NCBI GenBank assembly: GCA_022769785.1
Contig: JALEIY010000128.1
Coordinates: 1 to 49,242 of the forward strand
Length of the DNA: 49,242 nt
Reading direction: 5' to 3'
Source of the DNA: Eubacterium sp.
GTDB taxonomy: Bacteria > Bacillota > Clostridia > Lachnospirales > Lachnospiraceae
Positions 7,618 through 16,197 of this stretch are shown in pieces. The notes beneath the pieces are model-generated. The model was not told the origin of the DNA and searched no databases. It saw only the letters and a list, made by a program, of their open reading frames with translations. The number at the start of each line of letters is the position of its first letter. Within the stretch, counting starts at the first letter, position 1. The position numbers and the translations under genes are program-made.

Positions 7618-7652
7618 AAAAACCAGTTTCAAAAACGGAGGTTAATGAATAT

Positions 7653-8756
7653 ATGAATTCCGATCATTTTTCCGTTGGTTTTATGGGGCTTGGTCTTATC
7701 GGCGGCTCGATTGCCCGGACCATTCGCCGCGTACACCCGGAAAGTATTATTTATGGTTTTGATACAGATAAGGAATCAGGACAGGCGGCTTTGAATGACG
7801 GTGTCCTGAATCATTTTTTTGAGGAGTTTGATGAAAGGCTCGCTCAGTGCGATATTATTTTTCTGTGCGCGCCGGTTTCTGTAAATATCAGTTATCTTGA
7901 GAAGCTTAAGGGGCTTGTGAGCGGCCAGTGCCTGATTACAGATGTGGGAAGCGTGAAGTCCCCGGTTCAGGAAGAGGTTCGCCGTCTTGAGCTGGAGCCG
8001 CAGTTTATCGGCGGACATCCGATGGTGGGTTCGGAGAAAACCGGATATGCCAATTCCAATGACCGCCTTCTGGAAAATGCCTATTATTTCCTGACGCCGA
8101 GTGAAAATACACAGTTTCATCTGAGTGCCCGTTTTTCTTCTTTTATTCAGGGGCTCGGAGCACTTCCTGTCACTTTACGTCCAAAAGAGCATGATTTTAT
8201 AACGGCCTCCATCAGTCATGTGCCGCATATCATTGCTGCGGAGCTGGTTCACCTGGTAAGGCGGGCGGACCACAATAACGGAATGCTTAAGCAGCTTGCG
8301 GCGGGAGGATTTAAGGATATTACCCGAATTGCCTCCTCGTCTCCGGTGATGTGGGAGCAGATTTGTCTGAATAATTCTGAAAATATCAAGGAGATTCTTC
8401 AGAGGATGGTCACTGACCTTCAGCAGGTTATTTCCGAGCTTGATGAACATAATGGCAGTTTCATTAATGATTATTTTAAGTCTGCGGGCGAATACCGGGA
8501 CTCGGTTCCGGATCATTCTACCGGACTCTTTGATAAAATCCACAAGCTGTATATTGATATTCCGGATGAACCGGGAACACTGGCTACGGCTGCTTCTCAG
8601 CTTGCGTTTAATCATATCAGTATTAAAAATATCGGTATCGTTCATAACCGTGAGTTTGAAGAAGGTGTGCTGGAAATCATTCTTTATGATGAAGAATCCT
8701 GCGCGAAGGCTGCTCAGGTGCTGAAGGAACGGAATTATACGGTGCATATCAGATAA
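7653..8756 (+). CDS. tyrA: Prephenate dehydrogenase with C-terminal ACT domain
   Basis: Converts prephenate to 4-hydroxyphenylpyruvate, the tyrosine branch of aromatic synthesis. The 367-residue protein has the Rossmann motif GFMGLGLIGGS (9-19), GGHPMVGSEKTGY around residue 123 with the substrate-binding His, and TASISHVPHIIA. The last about 75 residues (IDIPDEPGTLATAASQLA onward) form an ACT domain, as in Bacillus TyrA, where tyrosine inhibits. GGAGG is 11 nt before the ATG. It is first in a two-gene operon with aroA under two tandem promoters. Confidence 0.95.
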   Translation: MNSDHFSVGFMGLGLIGGSIARTIRRVHPESIIYGFDTDKESGQAALNDGVLNHFFEEFDERLAQCDIIFLCAPVSVNISYLEKLKGLVSGQCLITDVGSVKSPVQEEVRRLELEPQFIGGHPMVGSEKTGYANSNDRLLENAYYFLTPSENTQFHLSARFSSFIQGLGALPVTLRPKEHDFITASISHVPHIIAAELVHLVRRADHNNGMLKQLAAGGFKDITRIASSSPVMWEQICLNNSENIKEILQRMVTDLQQVISELDEHNGSFINDYFKSAGEYRDSVPDHSTGLFDKIHKLYIDIPDEPGTLATAASQLAFNHISIKNIGIVHNREFEEGVLEIILYDEESCAKAAQVLKERNYTVHIR

Positions 8757-8782
8757 AATAAGGAAAGGTCGTATGATATAGA

Positions 8783-10072
8783 ATGAAGTCATTAACACGA
8801 AAAAACAGTTTGCGGGGTACGCTTACGGTACCCGGCGATAAATCCATCAGCCATCGTGCCATTATGTTTGGTGCACTGGCGGAGGGGACTACTACCATTC
8901 ATGGTTTTCTGAAAGGTGCGGACTGCCTTTCCACCATTGATTGTTTCCGGAAAATGGGCATCACCATTGAAGAAAAGGATGAGACCATTTATGTTCACGG
9001 AAAAGGGCTCCATGGCCTGCAGGAATCAAAGGAGATTCTGAATGCGGGAAACAGCGGCACAACAACCCGGCTGATTTCGGGCATTCTGGCCGGTCAGGAT
9101 TTCCCGACAGTTTTAAGCGGAGATGCTTCGTTAAATTCCAGGCCGATGAAGCGGATTATTACACCGCTTTCTATGATGAATGCTGATATCACAAGCTGCA
9201 AGGACAACGGCTGCGCGCCTCTCGTTATTAAAGGACGCCCGTTGAAAGCGATTCATTATGATTCTCCGGTGGCTTCTGCCCAGGTGAAATCCTGCGTATT
9301 GCTTGCCGGTCTTTATGCAGACGGTGAAACAAGCGTCACAGAACCTGCCCTTTCGAGAGACCATACGGAACGGATGCTCCGTTCTTTCGGTGCCACGGTC
9401 CGTTCTGAAGGACGTACCTGTACGATTATCCCTCCGAAGAATCTTCACGGCCAGCACATTGAAGTACCGGGAGACATTTCCTCAGCCGCCTTTTTTATTG
9501 TTGCCGGTCTGATTACTCCGGATTCGGAAATCCTTATTAAAAATGTGGGAATTAATGATACCCGAGCGGGCATTTTGAAGGTGTGCGAAGCCATGGGCGG
9601 TGATATTTCTTATGAGAATGTAAGAGAAGAAGGCGGGGAGCCGGTGGCTGACCTGCTCGTCCGCTCTTCTTCGCTTCATGGAACGGTCATTGAAGGGGAT
9701 ATTATCCCGACACTTATTGACGAGCTCCCGGTTATTGCTCTGATGGCCTGCTTTGCGAAAGGCGAAACCATCATCCGGGATGCCCATGAGCTTCGGGTAA
9801 AGGAATCTGACCGAATTGAGATTGTCAGCCGTAATCTTCTCGCCATGGGAGCTGATGTGATTGCCACGGATGACGGCTTTATTATCAACAGCCGACAGAA
9901 GGATGAAGTTCCCGCTTTACACGGTGCCTCCATTGAATGTGCCATGGACCACCGTATTGCCATGACCTTTGCCGTCGCCGGAATCAATGCCGACGGCGAA
10001 ACGGTGATTACCGACAGTGACTGCGTGGACGTCTCCTATCCGGGATTTTTCGGACAGTTGGAAGCGTTGTAA
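8783..10072 (+). CDS. aroA: 3-phosphoshikimate 1-carboxyvinyltransferase (EPSP synthase)
   Basis: Joins shikimate-3-phosphate and phosphoenolpyruvate, the sixth step of the shikimate pathway. The 429-residue protein has PGDKSISHRAIMFGALA (18-34), LNAGNSGTTTRL (about 86-97), RVKESDRI (about 334-341) and DHRIAMTFAVAG near the C-terminus, all at usual positions. It begins 26 nt after tyrA. AAGGAAAGG lies 14 nt upstream, a long spacing, but the N-terminus fits the family and no better start exists. It ends before a strong terminator. Confidence 0.96.
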   Translation: MKSLTRKNSLRGTLTVPGDKSISHRAIMFGALAEGTTTIHGFLKGADCLSTIDCFRKMGITIEEKDETIYVHGKGLHGLQESKEILNAGNSGTTTRLISGILAGQDFPTVLSGDASLNSRPMKRIITPLSMMNADITSCKDNGCAPLVIKGRPLKAIHYDSPVASAQVKSCVLLAGLYADGETSVTEPALSRDHTERMLRSFGATVRSEGRTCTIIPPKNLHGQHIEVPGDISSAAFFIVAGLITPDSEILIKNVGINDTRAGILKVCEAMGGDISYENVREEGGEPVADLLVRSSSLHGTVIEGDIIPTLIDELPVIALMACFAKGETIIRDAHELRVKESDRIEIVSRNLLAMGADVIATDDGFIINSRQKDEVPALHGASIECAMDHRIAMTFAVAGINADGETVITDSDCVDVSYPGFFGQLEAL

Positions 10073-10078
10073 GTTAAA

Positions 10079-10110
10079 AACAGGGTACTTGTGAATTCAA
10101 GTACCCTGTT
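10079..10110. terminator. Bidirectional terminator between aroA and the DUF4097 gene
   Basis: Perfect 13-bp stem AACAGGGTACTTG / CAAGTACCCTGTT with a 6-nt loop. T-rich tails follow on both strands (TCTTTAT plus, TTTTT minus), so it can stop both convergent operons. Confidence 0.9.
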
Positions 10111-10120
10111 TCTTTATATG

Positions 10121-10160
10121 GCGGGGCCGTTTCCGGCTTTTGCCGGGGCGTTTACCCCGC
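10121..10160. repeat. GC-rich nested inverted repeats
   Basis: Outer arms GCGGGG / CCCCGC and an inner hairpin CCGGC-4-GCCGG lie between the terminator and the end of the DUF4097 gene. No T-tract follows. It could protect or slow the 3' end of the minus-strand transcript. Confidence 0.5.
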
Positions 10161-10183
10161 TGTTTGCTTCTCCCGCCCAGCTG

Positions 10184-10984
10184 CTATCGAAAAGTAATCT
10201 CCAGCTCTCCGACTCCACCGTCGATTTCAATTCGGTTGTTTCCGCTTCCATATACGGCATCATCACTCATTTTCCTGCCATTTAAGGTTGCTTCTCCAAC
10301 TCCTTTGTCGAGGGATATTTCATAATCCTTTTCGCTTCCGGTAAGTACGAGATTGGTTTCTCCCACTCCGTAATCAATCCGGGCGCGTCCGGTCAGTGTG
10401 CCGGTGTATTCCAGTTCACCGACGCCCATGTCAATATCGGCGTTGGGAAGGGAACCCTCTTTAATGGAAACGCTTCCCGCACCACCATCTATTTTGGCTT
10501 GTTTGGCGGCTGTAAGTTTTCCGGCATTCAGTTCTCCGGCAGCCAGTTCAAGGGTGAGAGAATCGGCAGCCAGTTCTTCAATATCGACTTCTCCTGCACC
10601 GGCTCCGATTTGAGCCGTCTGAAAAACAGTTCCTTCCGGAATGGTAACAACGACACGGACATCTGCGAAGCGTCCCGGAAAAGTGGATTTCTTTTCTTTT
10701 ATGACAAGGCAGCCATCTTCCTCCCGGCAGTCAATATATTTATGATTTGAATCAATTCTGAACTGGTCTCCGGTTTTTATTTCCAGGCTGGCGGCGCTGA
10801 GTTCTGTTTTAATCTCCGTAAAATCACTGCCAACGGAATATTGTTTCATTTCTCCCACAGGATTATTATGAAAAATGCCGGTGATTGAGAAAATTGCGCC
10901 GCAAATTCCGCTGATAATACTGATACTTAAAAACACGGCAAATGCGATGGCAAGATATTTGATTATTTTCTGAAATGTTGTCAT
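10184..10984 (-). CDS. DUF4097-family membrane-anchored beta-strand protein
   Basis: 266 residues: one N-terminal membrane helix (about 10-32), then a long series of short beta repeats rich in Gly-Ala and Gly-Val-Gly (GAGAGEVDIEEL, DMGVGELEYTG, DYGVGETNLVL, DKGVGEATLNG, DGGVGELEITF). This is the DUF4097 beta-helix type, often found with LiaF-like envelope-stress proteins. It should face outward from the membrane. The start overlaps the stop of the LiaF-like gene by ATGA, so translation is coupled. Biochemical role unknown. Confidence 0.8.
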   Translation of the reverse strand: MTTFQKIIKYLAIAFAVFLSISIISGICGAIFSITGIFHNNPVGEMKQYSVGSDFTEIKTELSAASLEIKTGDQFRIDSNHKYIDCREEDGCLVIKEKKSTFPGRFADVRVVVTIPEGTVFQTAQIGAGAGEVDIEELAADSLTLELAAGELNAGKLTAAKQAKIDGGAGSVSIKEGSLPNADIDMGVGELEYTGTLTGRARIDYGVGETNLVLTGSEKDYEISLDKGVGEATLNGRKMSDDAVYGSGNNRIEIDGGVGELEITFR

Positions 10985-11664
10985 TTTATATCCACTCCCC
11001 CAAACATACAGGTACTGTTCAGATAAACGGTATACCTGTTATCACATGAATTTTCGTGTTTCTTTGTATCTACACCGCCAAAAAGTGAATTGGTATCCAC
11101 TTTTATGTTTACATCATCCGGTAAAAAGATATCGATTCCGCCAAAAACGCTGCAGGTATTTATAACAACATCTTCCTCGAAAACTGCATTTCTTAAATCA
11201 CATTTGACGCCGCCGAAAACTGCGGTAAGCTCCGCTCCCCGGAAAACCTCGTGGTCATAATCTACCGTTTGGCCGGAAAAAGCCGCAAATACGGATTTGT
11301 GCTCTACACCGTTTGCCTGATGAATTCGCATAATTTCGGTACTTTTTCCTCCGAAAACTCCTTTGTAAATCATTTTAATTCCAAACAGAGCGATAATTGC
11401 AGGGATTGTAAATTTCCACAGTACATCAAATGCGATGGCATCCCGGCAGGCGAGAAATAAAACGACACCGATTCCAAGACCAATCAGATTGGAGGTTTTG
11501 TCGTTGCCTGTCAGCAAACCGACAAAACATGGAATAATAATAAAAAGTGTCCACCAGCCGCTAAAAAAGATACTAATATCAGTAAGTCCCAGGGAATTTA
11601 ATAAAAGGACGATACTTGCGATAATTAAAATAACTCCCCAAATCATATTGTTTGCTCTTCTCAT
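10981..11664 (-). CDS. LiaF-like membrane protein
   Basis: 227 residues: about four membrane helices in the first 105 residues (IWGVILIIASIVLLLNSLGL, WWTLFIIIPCFVGLL, LIGLGIGVVLFLA, IPAIIALFGIKMIY), then a cytoplasmic-type domain with repeated FGG(V/I) motifs (VFGGVK, VFGGID, LFGGVD, MFGGVD). This matches the LiaF / 'cell wall-active antibiotics response' family, which modulates envelope-stress two-component systems. No liaRS-like genes are next to it. AAAGGGAGGA precedes the start; it lies 24 nt after the hydrolase gene and overlaps the DUF4097 gene. Confidence 0.8.
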   Translation of the reverse strand: MRRANNMIWGVILIIASIVLLLNSLGLTDISIFFSGWWTLFIIIPCFVGLLTGNDKTSNLIGLGIGVVLFLACRDAIAFDVLWKFTIPAIIALFGIKMIYKGVFGGKSTEIMRIHQANGVEHKSVFAAFSGQTVDYDHEVFRGAELTAVFGGVKCDLRNAVFEEDVVINTCSVFGGIDIFLPDDVNIKVDTNSLFGGVDTKKHENSCDNRYTVYLNSTCMFGGVDIK

Positions 11665-11688
11665 TTTCTTTTTCCTCCCTTTTCATTT

Positions 11689-12588
11689 TCAAAGCTGTGC
11701 GCACACAAGCTCCGGGTCTGTCAGATGAATATAATGGCTGCTGTGCTCTGCACGAATCAGTGTGCTGTTTGCGGCACAGCTTAGATATTCCTGCATCAGC
11801 TTCTGCCAGAGTGTTTCAATCTTTCTGGCCTGTTTTCCGGACGCCCCGCCGAACTCCTCTATTTCCTTGCAGGCGATTTCTGAATTGTGTGTAATGAGTG
11901 TCACCGGAATATCCGGAAAATCTGTCTTGTCAAGATAGCCTGCTAAATGCTCAACGTCATGGGCTGCCGCATATTCCTCCAGTGCCGTCTGGCAATTTTG
12001 CGGCTTGCTGACTGCTGCCAGGATTTCTTTTGTTTCTTCTCTGGAAAATCCGTCATAATAATAAAACGGCGGCGCTGCTTTCATCATTTTCCGCACCATC
12101 CATCCAAGATGCATCCGGGCCAGTTTAAGATTTAACCGCAGTCCTTCTGTTTTATCTGCTCCGCTTTTCTCAAATTCCTCTTCTGTCAAATCAGTGCGGA
12201 AGCGATAATCTTCCGGGGAAAGCGGGTCAAGAAGCACCAGCTTTTCCACCATCTCCGGATACATTTTTGTAAATTTCCATGCATACAAGCCTCCCTGCGA
12301 GTGTGCAAGAAGTGTAATTTTTTCTGTATGTTTTATCTGCTCTAACAGCAGGTACAACTCAACGGCGATATTTTCCGGAGTTCGTTCCAGCTCTGAAACA
12401 CTGCTTAATCCATATCCGGCGCGCTGATACAGCAAAACGGTATGATGCTGCGAAAGCTTTCTGGCAAGCTGGTGCCATTCTGCCATAACGGTTCCAAGCC
12501 CCATCTCCACCACCAGGCTTACCGGGCCGTCTCCGAAAATCTGACAGGTCATTTCCGCAAAATCAACAGTTATCTTTTTTGTTTCCAT
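11689..12588 (-). CDS. Alpha/beta-fold hydrolase
   Basis: 299 residues with a typical alpha/beta-hydrolase order: VVEMGLGTVMAEWHQL (oxyanion region), YQRAGYGLSS, nucleophile elbow AHSQGG with Ser (about residue 96), and a C-terminal EHSSHYIHL supplying the His. The substrate cannot be told. It heads a three-gene operon with LiaF-like and DUF4097 genes, which suggests an envelope or antimicrobial-response setting, but this is inference. A strong AGGAGG lies 8 nt before the ATG. Confidence 0.85.
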   Translation of the reverse strand: METKKITVDFAEMTCQIFGDGPVSLVVEMGLGTVMAEWHQLARKLSQHHTVLLYQRAGYGLSSVSELERTPENIAVELYLLLEQIKHTEKITLLAHSQGGLYAWKFTKMYPEMVEKLVLLDPLSPEDYRFRTDLTEEEFEKSGADKTEGLRLNLKLARMHLGWMVRKMMKAAPPFYYYDGFSREETKEILAAVSKPQNCQTALEEYAAAHDVEHLAGYLDKTDFPDIPVTLITHNSEIACKEIEEFGGASGKQARKIETLWQKLMQEYLSCAANSTLIRAEHSSHYIHLTDPELVCAQL

Positions 12589-12615
12589 AGCCTTAACCTC
12601 CTGTAAAATATAAAA

Positions 12616-12638
12616 GTAAATGTTGTATTACATTTTAC
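12616..12638. promoter_or_regulatory. Imperfect dyad upstream of the hydrolase operon
   Basis: GTAAATGT and ACATTTTAC face each other across 5 nt (one bulged T), about 30-50 bp before the hydrolase start. The position suits an operator for the hydrolase-LiaF-DUF4097 operon. No convincing -35/-10 pair was found around it. Confidence 0.3.
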
Positions 12639-12695
12639 AGACCTTTCCCGAAATCTGATAGGAGCATTTTTCAGGGAAATGTGTCACATTTATAG

Positions 12696-12733
12696 ATAAA
12701 AAAAACAGACAATGCAGGATTCGCATCATCTGT
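12696..12733 (-). terminator. Intrinsic terminator after the DUF2284 gene
   Basis: On the minus strand a stem ACAGA-(internal loop)-ATGC / GCAT-(internal loop)-TCTGT is followed by eight T, about 30 nt after the stop at 12765. Confidence 0.75.
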
Positions 12734-12764
12734 CTTTTCCATCCTTTCGGATATGTATCATTAT

Positions 12765-13355
12765 CTACTTTTCTCTTTTTCCCATCAGCAGTCCGCCTAC
12801 CAGGATAAAATATTGCGGCAGCTTTCCCTCATCCATCCACAAAAGCTCCTGATGAAGGTACTTCCGGACCGTAAGTCCCACGTTTCCTCCGAGAGACTCT
12901 ATGGAATACCGCATTTTTTCCGGGCAGCGGCACGGAAGACCGGAAGGGCGTGTGCAGGTGCCGGATGCACAGTTTAAGCAGGAACCTCCGCTTAAGGAAA
13001 TACTTCCTTCCACTTCTTTTTCCATCGCCAGCAGCTTGCTGTCCAGTTCTTTTTTATAGGGATAGACCACCTCCTGAAGAAGACGGTCTCTCTCTTCGCC
13101 CTCGTAAGTGCCCGCAGTGAGGCTTTCCGGAAGAAAAATCTTCATTCCAAGGATACGAAAGGTGTCGTAGGCTGCCCAGTAATCTTCCGGATGGAAATCG
13201 TAGGGTGGGCAGGACCAGACCTTTTCATAATTGCCGCAGTTTTTGCAGCATTCGAGGAAAGTGGGTACATCCACGCATTTTTCCAGATATTCTTCTATGG
13301 AAACCTCCGCTTCGTGCCAGGTAATCCGGCAACGGCTTTCTTTTGCGTTTTCCAT
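12765..13355 (-). CDS. DUF2284 cysteine-rich, probably metal-binding protein
   Basis: 196 residues with the DUF2284 Cys pattern: CCKNCGNYEKVWSCPPY (about 36-52), then CLNCASGTC and a CRCP near residues 122-143. These look like ligands for iron-sulfur clusters or zinc, but no function is established that I know. The start lies 1 nt after the AICAR formyltransferase stop, so it is translated with the purine genes, although a purine role is not evident. A terminator follows. Confidence 0.8.
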   Translation of the reverse strand: MENAKESRCRITWHEAEVSIEEYLEKCVDVPTFLECCKNCGNYEKVWSCPPYDFHPEDYWAAYDTFRILGMKIFLPESLTAGTYEGEERDRLLQEVVYPYKKELDSKLLAMEKEVEGSISLSGGSCLNCASGTCTRPSGLPCRCPEKMRYSIESLGGNVGLTVRKYLHQELLWMDEGKLPQYFILVGGLLMGKREK

Positions 13356-13356
13356 T

Positions 13357-14532
13357 TTAGTGGTGGAACAGGCGAAGGCCGGTAAATGCCATCACCATGT
13401 CGTATTTATTACAGGTGTCAATTACATTATCGTCACGGATGGAGCCGCCTGGCTGTGCCACATATTTTACACCGCTCTTATGGGCTCTTTCGATGTTGTC
13501 ACCAAATGGGAAGAACGCATCGGAGCCTAAAGCAACGTCAGTAAGCTTATCCAGCCATTCACGTTTTGCTTCTCTGGTAAAGACTTCCGGTTTTACCTTG
13601 AAAATATTCTCCCAGGCACCGTCTGCCAGAACATCCATATATTCGTCGCCCATGTAGATGTCGATGGCGTTGTCACGATCTGCACGGCGAATCTCGTCTT
13701 TAAACTGAAGGCCCATCACCTGCGGAGACTGACGAAGCCACCAGTTGTCTGCTTTTTGTCCGGCCAGTCTGGTACAGTGAATACGGGACTGCTGTCCGGC
13801 ACCGATACCGATTGCCTGTCCGTCTTTGACGTAGCATACGGAGTTGGACTGGGTATATTTTAAGGTAATCATAGAAATGGCCAGGTCAATCTTTGCCTGT
13901 TCGGTCATTTCTTTATTTTCTGTGACAATGTTTGCGAAAAACTCATCGTCAATGTTTAATTCATTTCTTCCCTGTTCGAAGGTGATACCAAATACCTGCT
14001 TTCTCTCTAACGGCGCAGGAACATAGTCCGGGTCAATCTGGATAATGTTATAATTGCCTTTCTTTTTGGATTTGAGAATCTCCAGGGCCTCCGGCTCGTA
14101 GCCAGGAGCGATAACACCGTCGGAAACCTCTCTCTTTATCATATTGGCAGTCGGAACGTCACAGACATCGGATAAGGAAATGAAATCTCCGTAGGAGGAC
14201 ATACGGTCAGCGCCTCTTGCTCTTGCGTAAGCACAGGCCAGCGGGGATAATTCGCCCAGGTCGTCCACCCAGTAAATCTTTGCCAGAGTATCGGACAGTG
14301 GCAGACCCACTGCGGCTCCGGCTGGAGATACATGCTTAAAGGAGGTAGCTGCAGGAAGTCCTGTGGCTTTTTTCAGTTCGCTGACCAGCTGCCAGCCGTT
14401 AAATGCATCAAGAAAATTAATATATCCCGGTTTACCGTTTAATACCTGAATCGGCAATTCTCCTTCTTCCATATAAATGCGGGATGGCTTCTGATTTGGA
14501 TTACAGCCGTATTTTAATTCTAATTCTTTCAT
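13357..14532 (-). CDS. Stand-alone AICAR formyltransferase (PurH C-terminal type)
   Basis: Transfers a formyl group from 10-formyl-THF to AICAR, step nine of purine synthesis. The 391-residue protein has the catalytic Lys-His in KHVSPAG (about 66-72), IGIGAGQQSR, and SDAFFPFGDNIERA and VAQPGGSIRDD near the C-terminus. The IMP cyclohydrolase domain that is fused N-terminally in common PurH is missing; that activity is supplied by the separate gene just upstream (24-nt gap). Such split pairs occur in some Clostridia and Archaea. The start follows AAGGACAG. Confidence 0.93.
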   Translation of the reverse strand: MKELELKYGCNPNQKPSRIYMEEGELPIQVLNGKPGYINFLDAFNGWQLVSELKKATGLPAATSFKHVSPAGAAVGLPLSDTLAKIYWVDDLGELSPLACAYARARGADRMSSYGDFISLSDVCDVPTANMIKREVSDGVIAPGYEPEALEILKSKKKGNYNIIQIDPDYVPAPLERKQVFGITFEQGRNELNIDDEFFANIVTENKEMTEQAKIDLAISMITLKYTQSNSVCYVKDGQAIGIGAGQQSRIHCTRLAGQKADNWWLRQSPQVMGLQFKDEIRRADRDNAIDIYMGDEYMDVLADGAWENIFKVKPEVFTREAKREWLDKLTDVALGSDAFFPFGDNIERAHKSGVKYVAQPGGSIRDDNVIDTCNKYDMVMAFTGLRLFHH

Positions 14533-14556
14533 TTTATCTGTCCTTTCCTAAACAAC

Positions 14557-15270
14557 CTACTGATTTTTATTGATAATCTTAGATTCGTAAGTACCTGTGG
14601 CAATATCAATGTAACGCACAAAGAGAGACACTTTGTTTTCCTCATTGAGGCTTTCCCAGAGCAGGGATGCAAATTCTTCCATATCATCCGGAATAGCAAG
14701 AAGCTTCGGTTCACCCTCAAAGCTTGGCAGCGGATTGCCGTCATGCATATAAGTGGAGATAAAATGTCCTTCTCCTGCCGGGCAGTTATTATAGGCAAAA
14801 GTATAACGATTGCAGCTGTCCGGGTTGCCGTTATTGCTCTTTAAGATGGACATGGCATAGTTATACTGTCCGTTTTCCACATGCATCACTGCAGAAATAC
14901 GAGGGGTATAGTTCGGCGCATCCGGCTCAAATTCTCTGGTGCGGAGTGCCTGTTCAAATGTCATCTGCTTGTCCATAAGTTCATAAATGGTATCCGTCTG
15001 GTCACCGTTGGTCACGATAGTTTTATTGCCGAGGACACGAACCGGTGCATAAATAATCAGGCTCGGGTCTTCCAGCTTTGACGGGTCAAATGCCTGTGTG
15101 CGGATGCCTTCTCCGTCTTCCACAAAAATACGGTTACGGCTATTGGAGCTTCTTCCCATAATAAAATAAGCGGTTACCGCTTTTGTTCCGTCGGCTGATC
15201 TTCCGACAATAATTCCTCTGCCGGGATATGAATTTTCCTTCAGTTCTTTTGTAATTGAAATCATCTCCAT
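14557..15270 (-). CDS. IMP cyclohydrolase (PurO-like family)
   Basis: The 237-residue protein fits the PF07826 IMP cyclohydrolase family, which closes FAICAR to IMP: YPGRGIIVGRS near the N-terminus, AYFIMGRSSNSRNRIF, NGDQTDTIY and CNRYTFAYNNCPAGEG in the middle. It is separate from the formyltransferase encoded next, so the last two steps toward IMP are on two proteins. The ATG has AAAGGAGG 7 nt upstream. It has its own promoter (15344-15372) with a leader of about 65 nt that holds a small GCCTG / CAGGC hairpin. Confidence 0.9.
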   Translation of the reverse strand: MEMISITKELKENSYPGRGIIVGRSADGTKAVTAYFIMGRSSNSRNRIFVEDGEGIRTQAFDPSKLEDPSLIIYAPVRVLGNKTIVTNGDQTDTIYELMDKQMTFEQALRTREFEPDAPNYTPRISAVMHVENGQYNYAMSILKSNNGNPDSCNRYTFAYNNCPAGEGHFISTYMHDGNPLPSFEGEPKLLAIPDDMEEFASLLWESLNEENKVSLFVRYIDIATGTYESKIINKNQ

Positions 15271-15343
15271 CTGGAGTCCTCCTTTTGCGTAAAAAACCTT
15301 TTTCCGCCTGTTTCAGGCCAGAATTACCACTATATCTTTTCAA

Positions 15344-15372
15344 AGTATACAATAAGATTCAGGCAAACGCAA
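15344..15372 (-). promoter_or_regulatory. Sigma-A promoter of the IMP cyclohydrolase operon
   Basis: On the minus strand TTGCGT, 17 nt, TATACT with a TTG just before the -10. Predicted start near 15337. Confidence 0.75.
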
Positions 15373-15425
15373 CCGGCCCGCTGAAAACATTTTTACCAAA
15401 CTTTTTCTCTTTTTTCCCCCTGGTT

Positions 15426-15520
15426 TTGACAGACGCGAAACGGACTATTTTACAGGCTTTCTGAAATTTTTGAAATAATATGAAAATTGATACATTCTTT
15501 CCCTCGTTTTATGGTAAAAT
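15426..15520 (+). promoter_or_regulatory. Candidate promoters of the CYTH gene
   Basis: Two possibilities: TTGACA, 17 nt, TTTACA (15426-15454), and an extended -10 TGGTAAAAT (15512-15520) without a good -35. Either would give a leader of about 95-160 nt. The rest of the 15271-15621 gap holds only the minus-strand promoter and AT-rich sequence. Confidence 0.35.
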
Positions 15521-15621
15521 GTCTATGAAATGATACATCCCCACCAATCAATCGGTCTGTATCGGAGCGGAACTGCAAACAGCATTCCGACACAGAAACA
15601 TCAAAATAACAGGAGGTCATC

Positions 15622-16197
15622 ATGATTGAAGTCGAAGTCAAGCTGCCCATCTATAAACGCTCCCAGACAGAAAAGGGACTTTGCGGACTGGGTTTTATCC
15701 CCGGACATCTCATCAAAGAATCTGACATTTATTTTACCAGTGAGACCCATGATTTTATGCAGGCAGATGAGGCGCTGCGAATCCGGCGCTGTGACAATCT
15801 TTCCACCGGGGAATCCTCCTGTGTGCTGACCTTTAAGGGTCCAAAGCTGGATTCTGTTTCCATGACCCGCCGGGAACTGGAAACGGGAATTGCCGACGGG
15901 AATACGGGCTGTGAGATTTTGTGCGCTCTTGGTTACAAAAAGCTGGCGCCGGTCACGAAGCTGCGGCAGTATTATCATTTGGAAGGGATGACCGCCTGCG
16001 TCGATACGGTGGAAAAGCTCGGAACCTTTCTGGAGCTTGAGATTCTGACTCCCGGTGACTCGTCGCATCCCGAAGCAGACCGGGAAAATGCACTCAAAAA
16101 AATCGAGGCCATATTACATGACCTCGGTTACAGCATGAGCGACACCACCCGCTATTCTTATCTTTTTATGCTTCAGAAGAAGAATCTCCTTTATTAA
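15622..16197 (+). CDS. CYTH-domain protein (CyaB / thiamine-triphosphatase-like)
   Basis: 191 residues forming a triphosphate tunnel fold: the ExExK motif EVEVK at residues 3-7, LRIRR (about 52-56), LTFKGP, SMTRRELE, LRQYY and the acidic DTVEKLGTFLELE. The family includes class IV adenylate cyclases and tri- or polyphosphatases; the activity here cannot be decided. The start has AGGAGG 5 nt upstream. Its 3' end overlaps the convergent DMT transporter by 32 bp. No partner gene indicates a pathway. Confidence 0.85.
   Translation: MIEVEVKLPIYKRSQTEKGLCGLGFIPGHLIKESDIYFTSETHDFMQADEALRIRRCDNLSTGESSCVLTFKGPKLDSVSMTRRELETGIADGNTGCEILCALGYKKLAPVTKLRQYYHLEGMTACVDTVEKLGTFLELEILTPGDSSHPEADRENALKKIEAILHDLGYSMSDTTRYSYLFMLQKKNLLY

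Noticed and set aside
7644..7655. Three-codon frame ATG AAT ATA TGA before tyrA, and a similar ATG ATA TAG before aroA (8772)
   Set aside because: Both lie close to the ribosome binding sites but are too short to be meaningful and are likely chance.
8175..8798. 207-residue minus-strand frame within tyrA
   Set aside because: Antisense shadow of tyrA with no start site.
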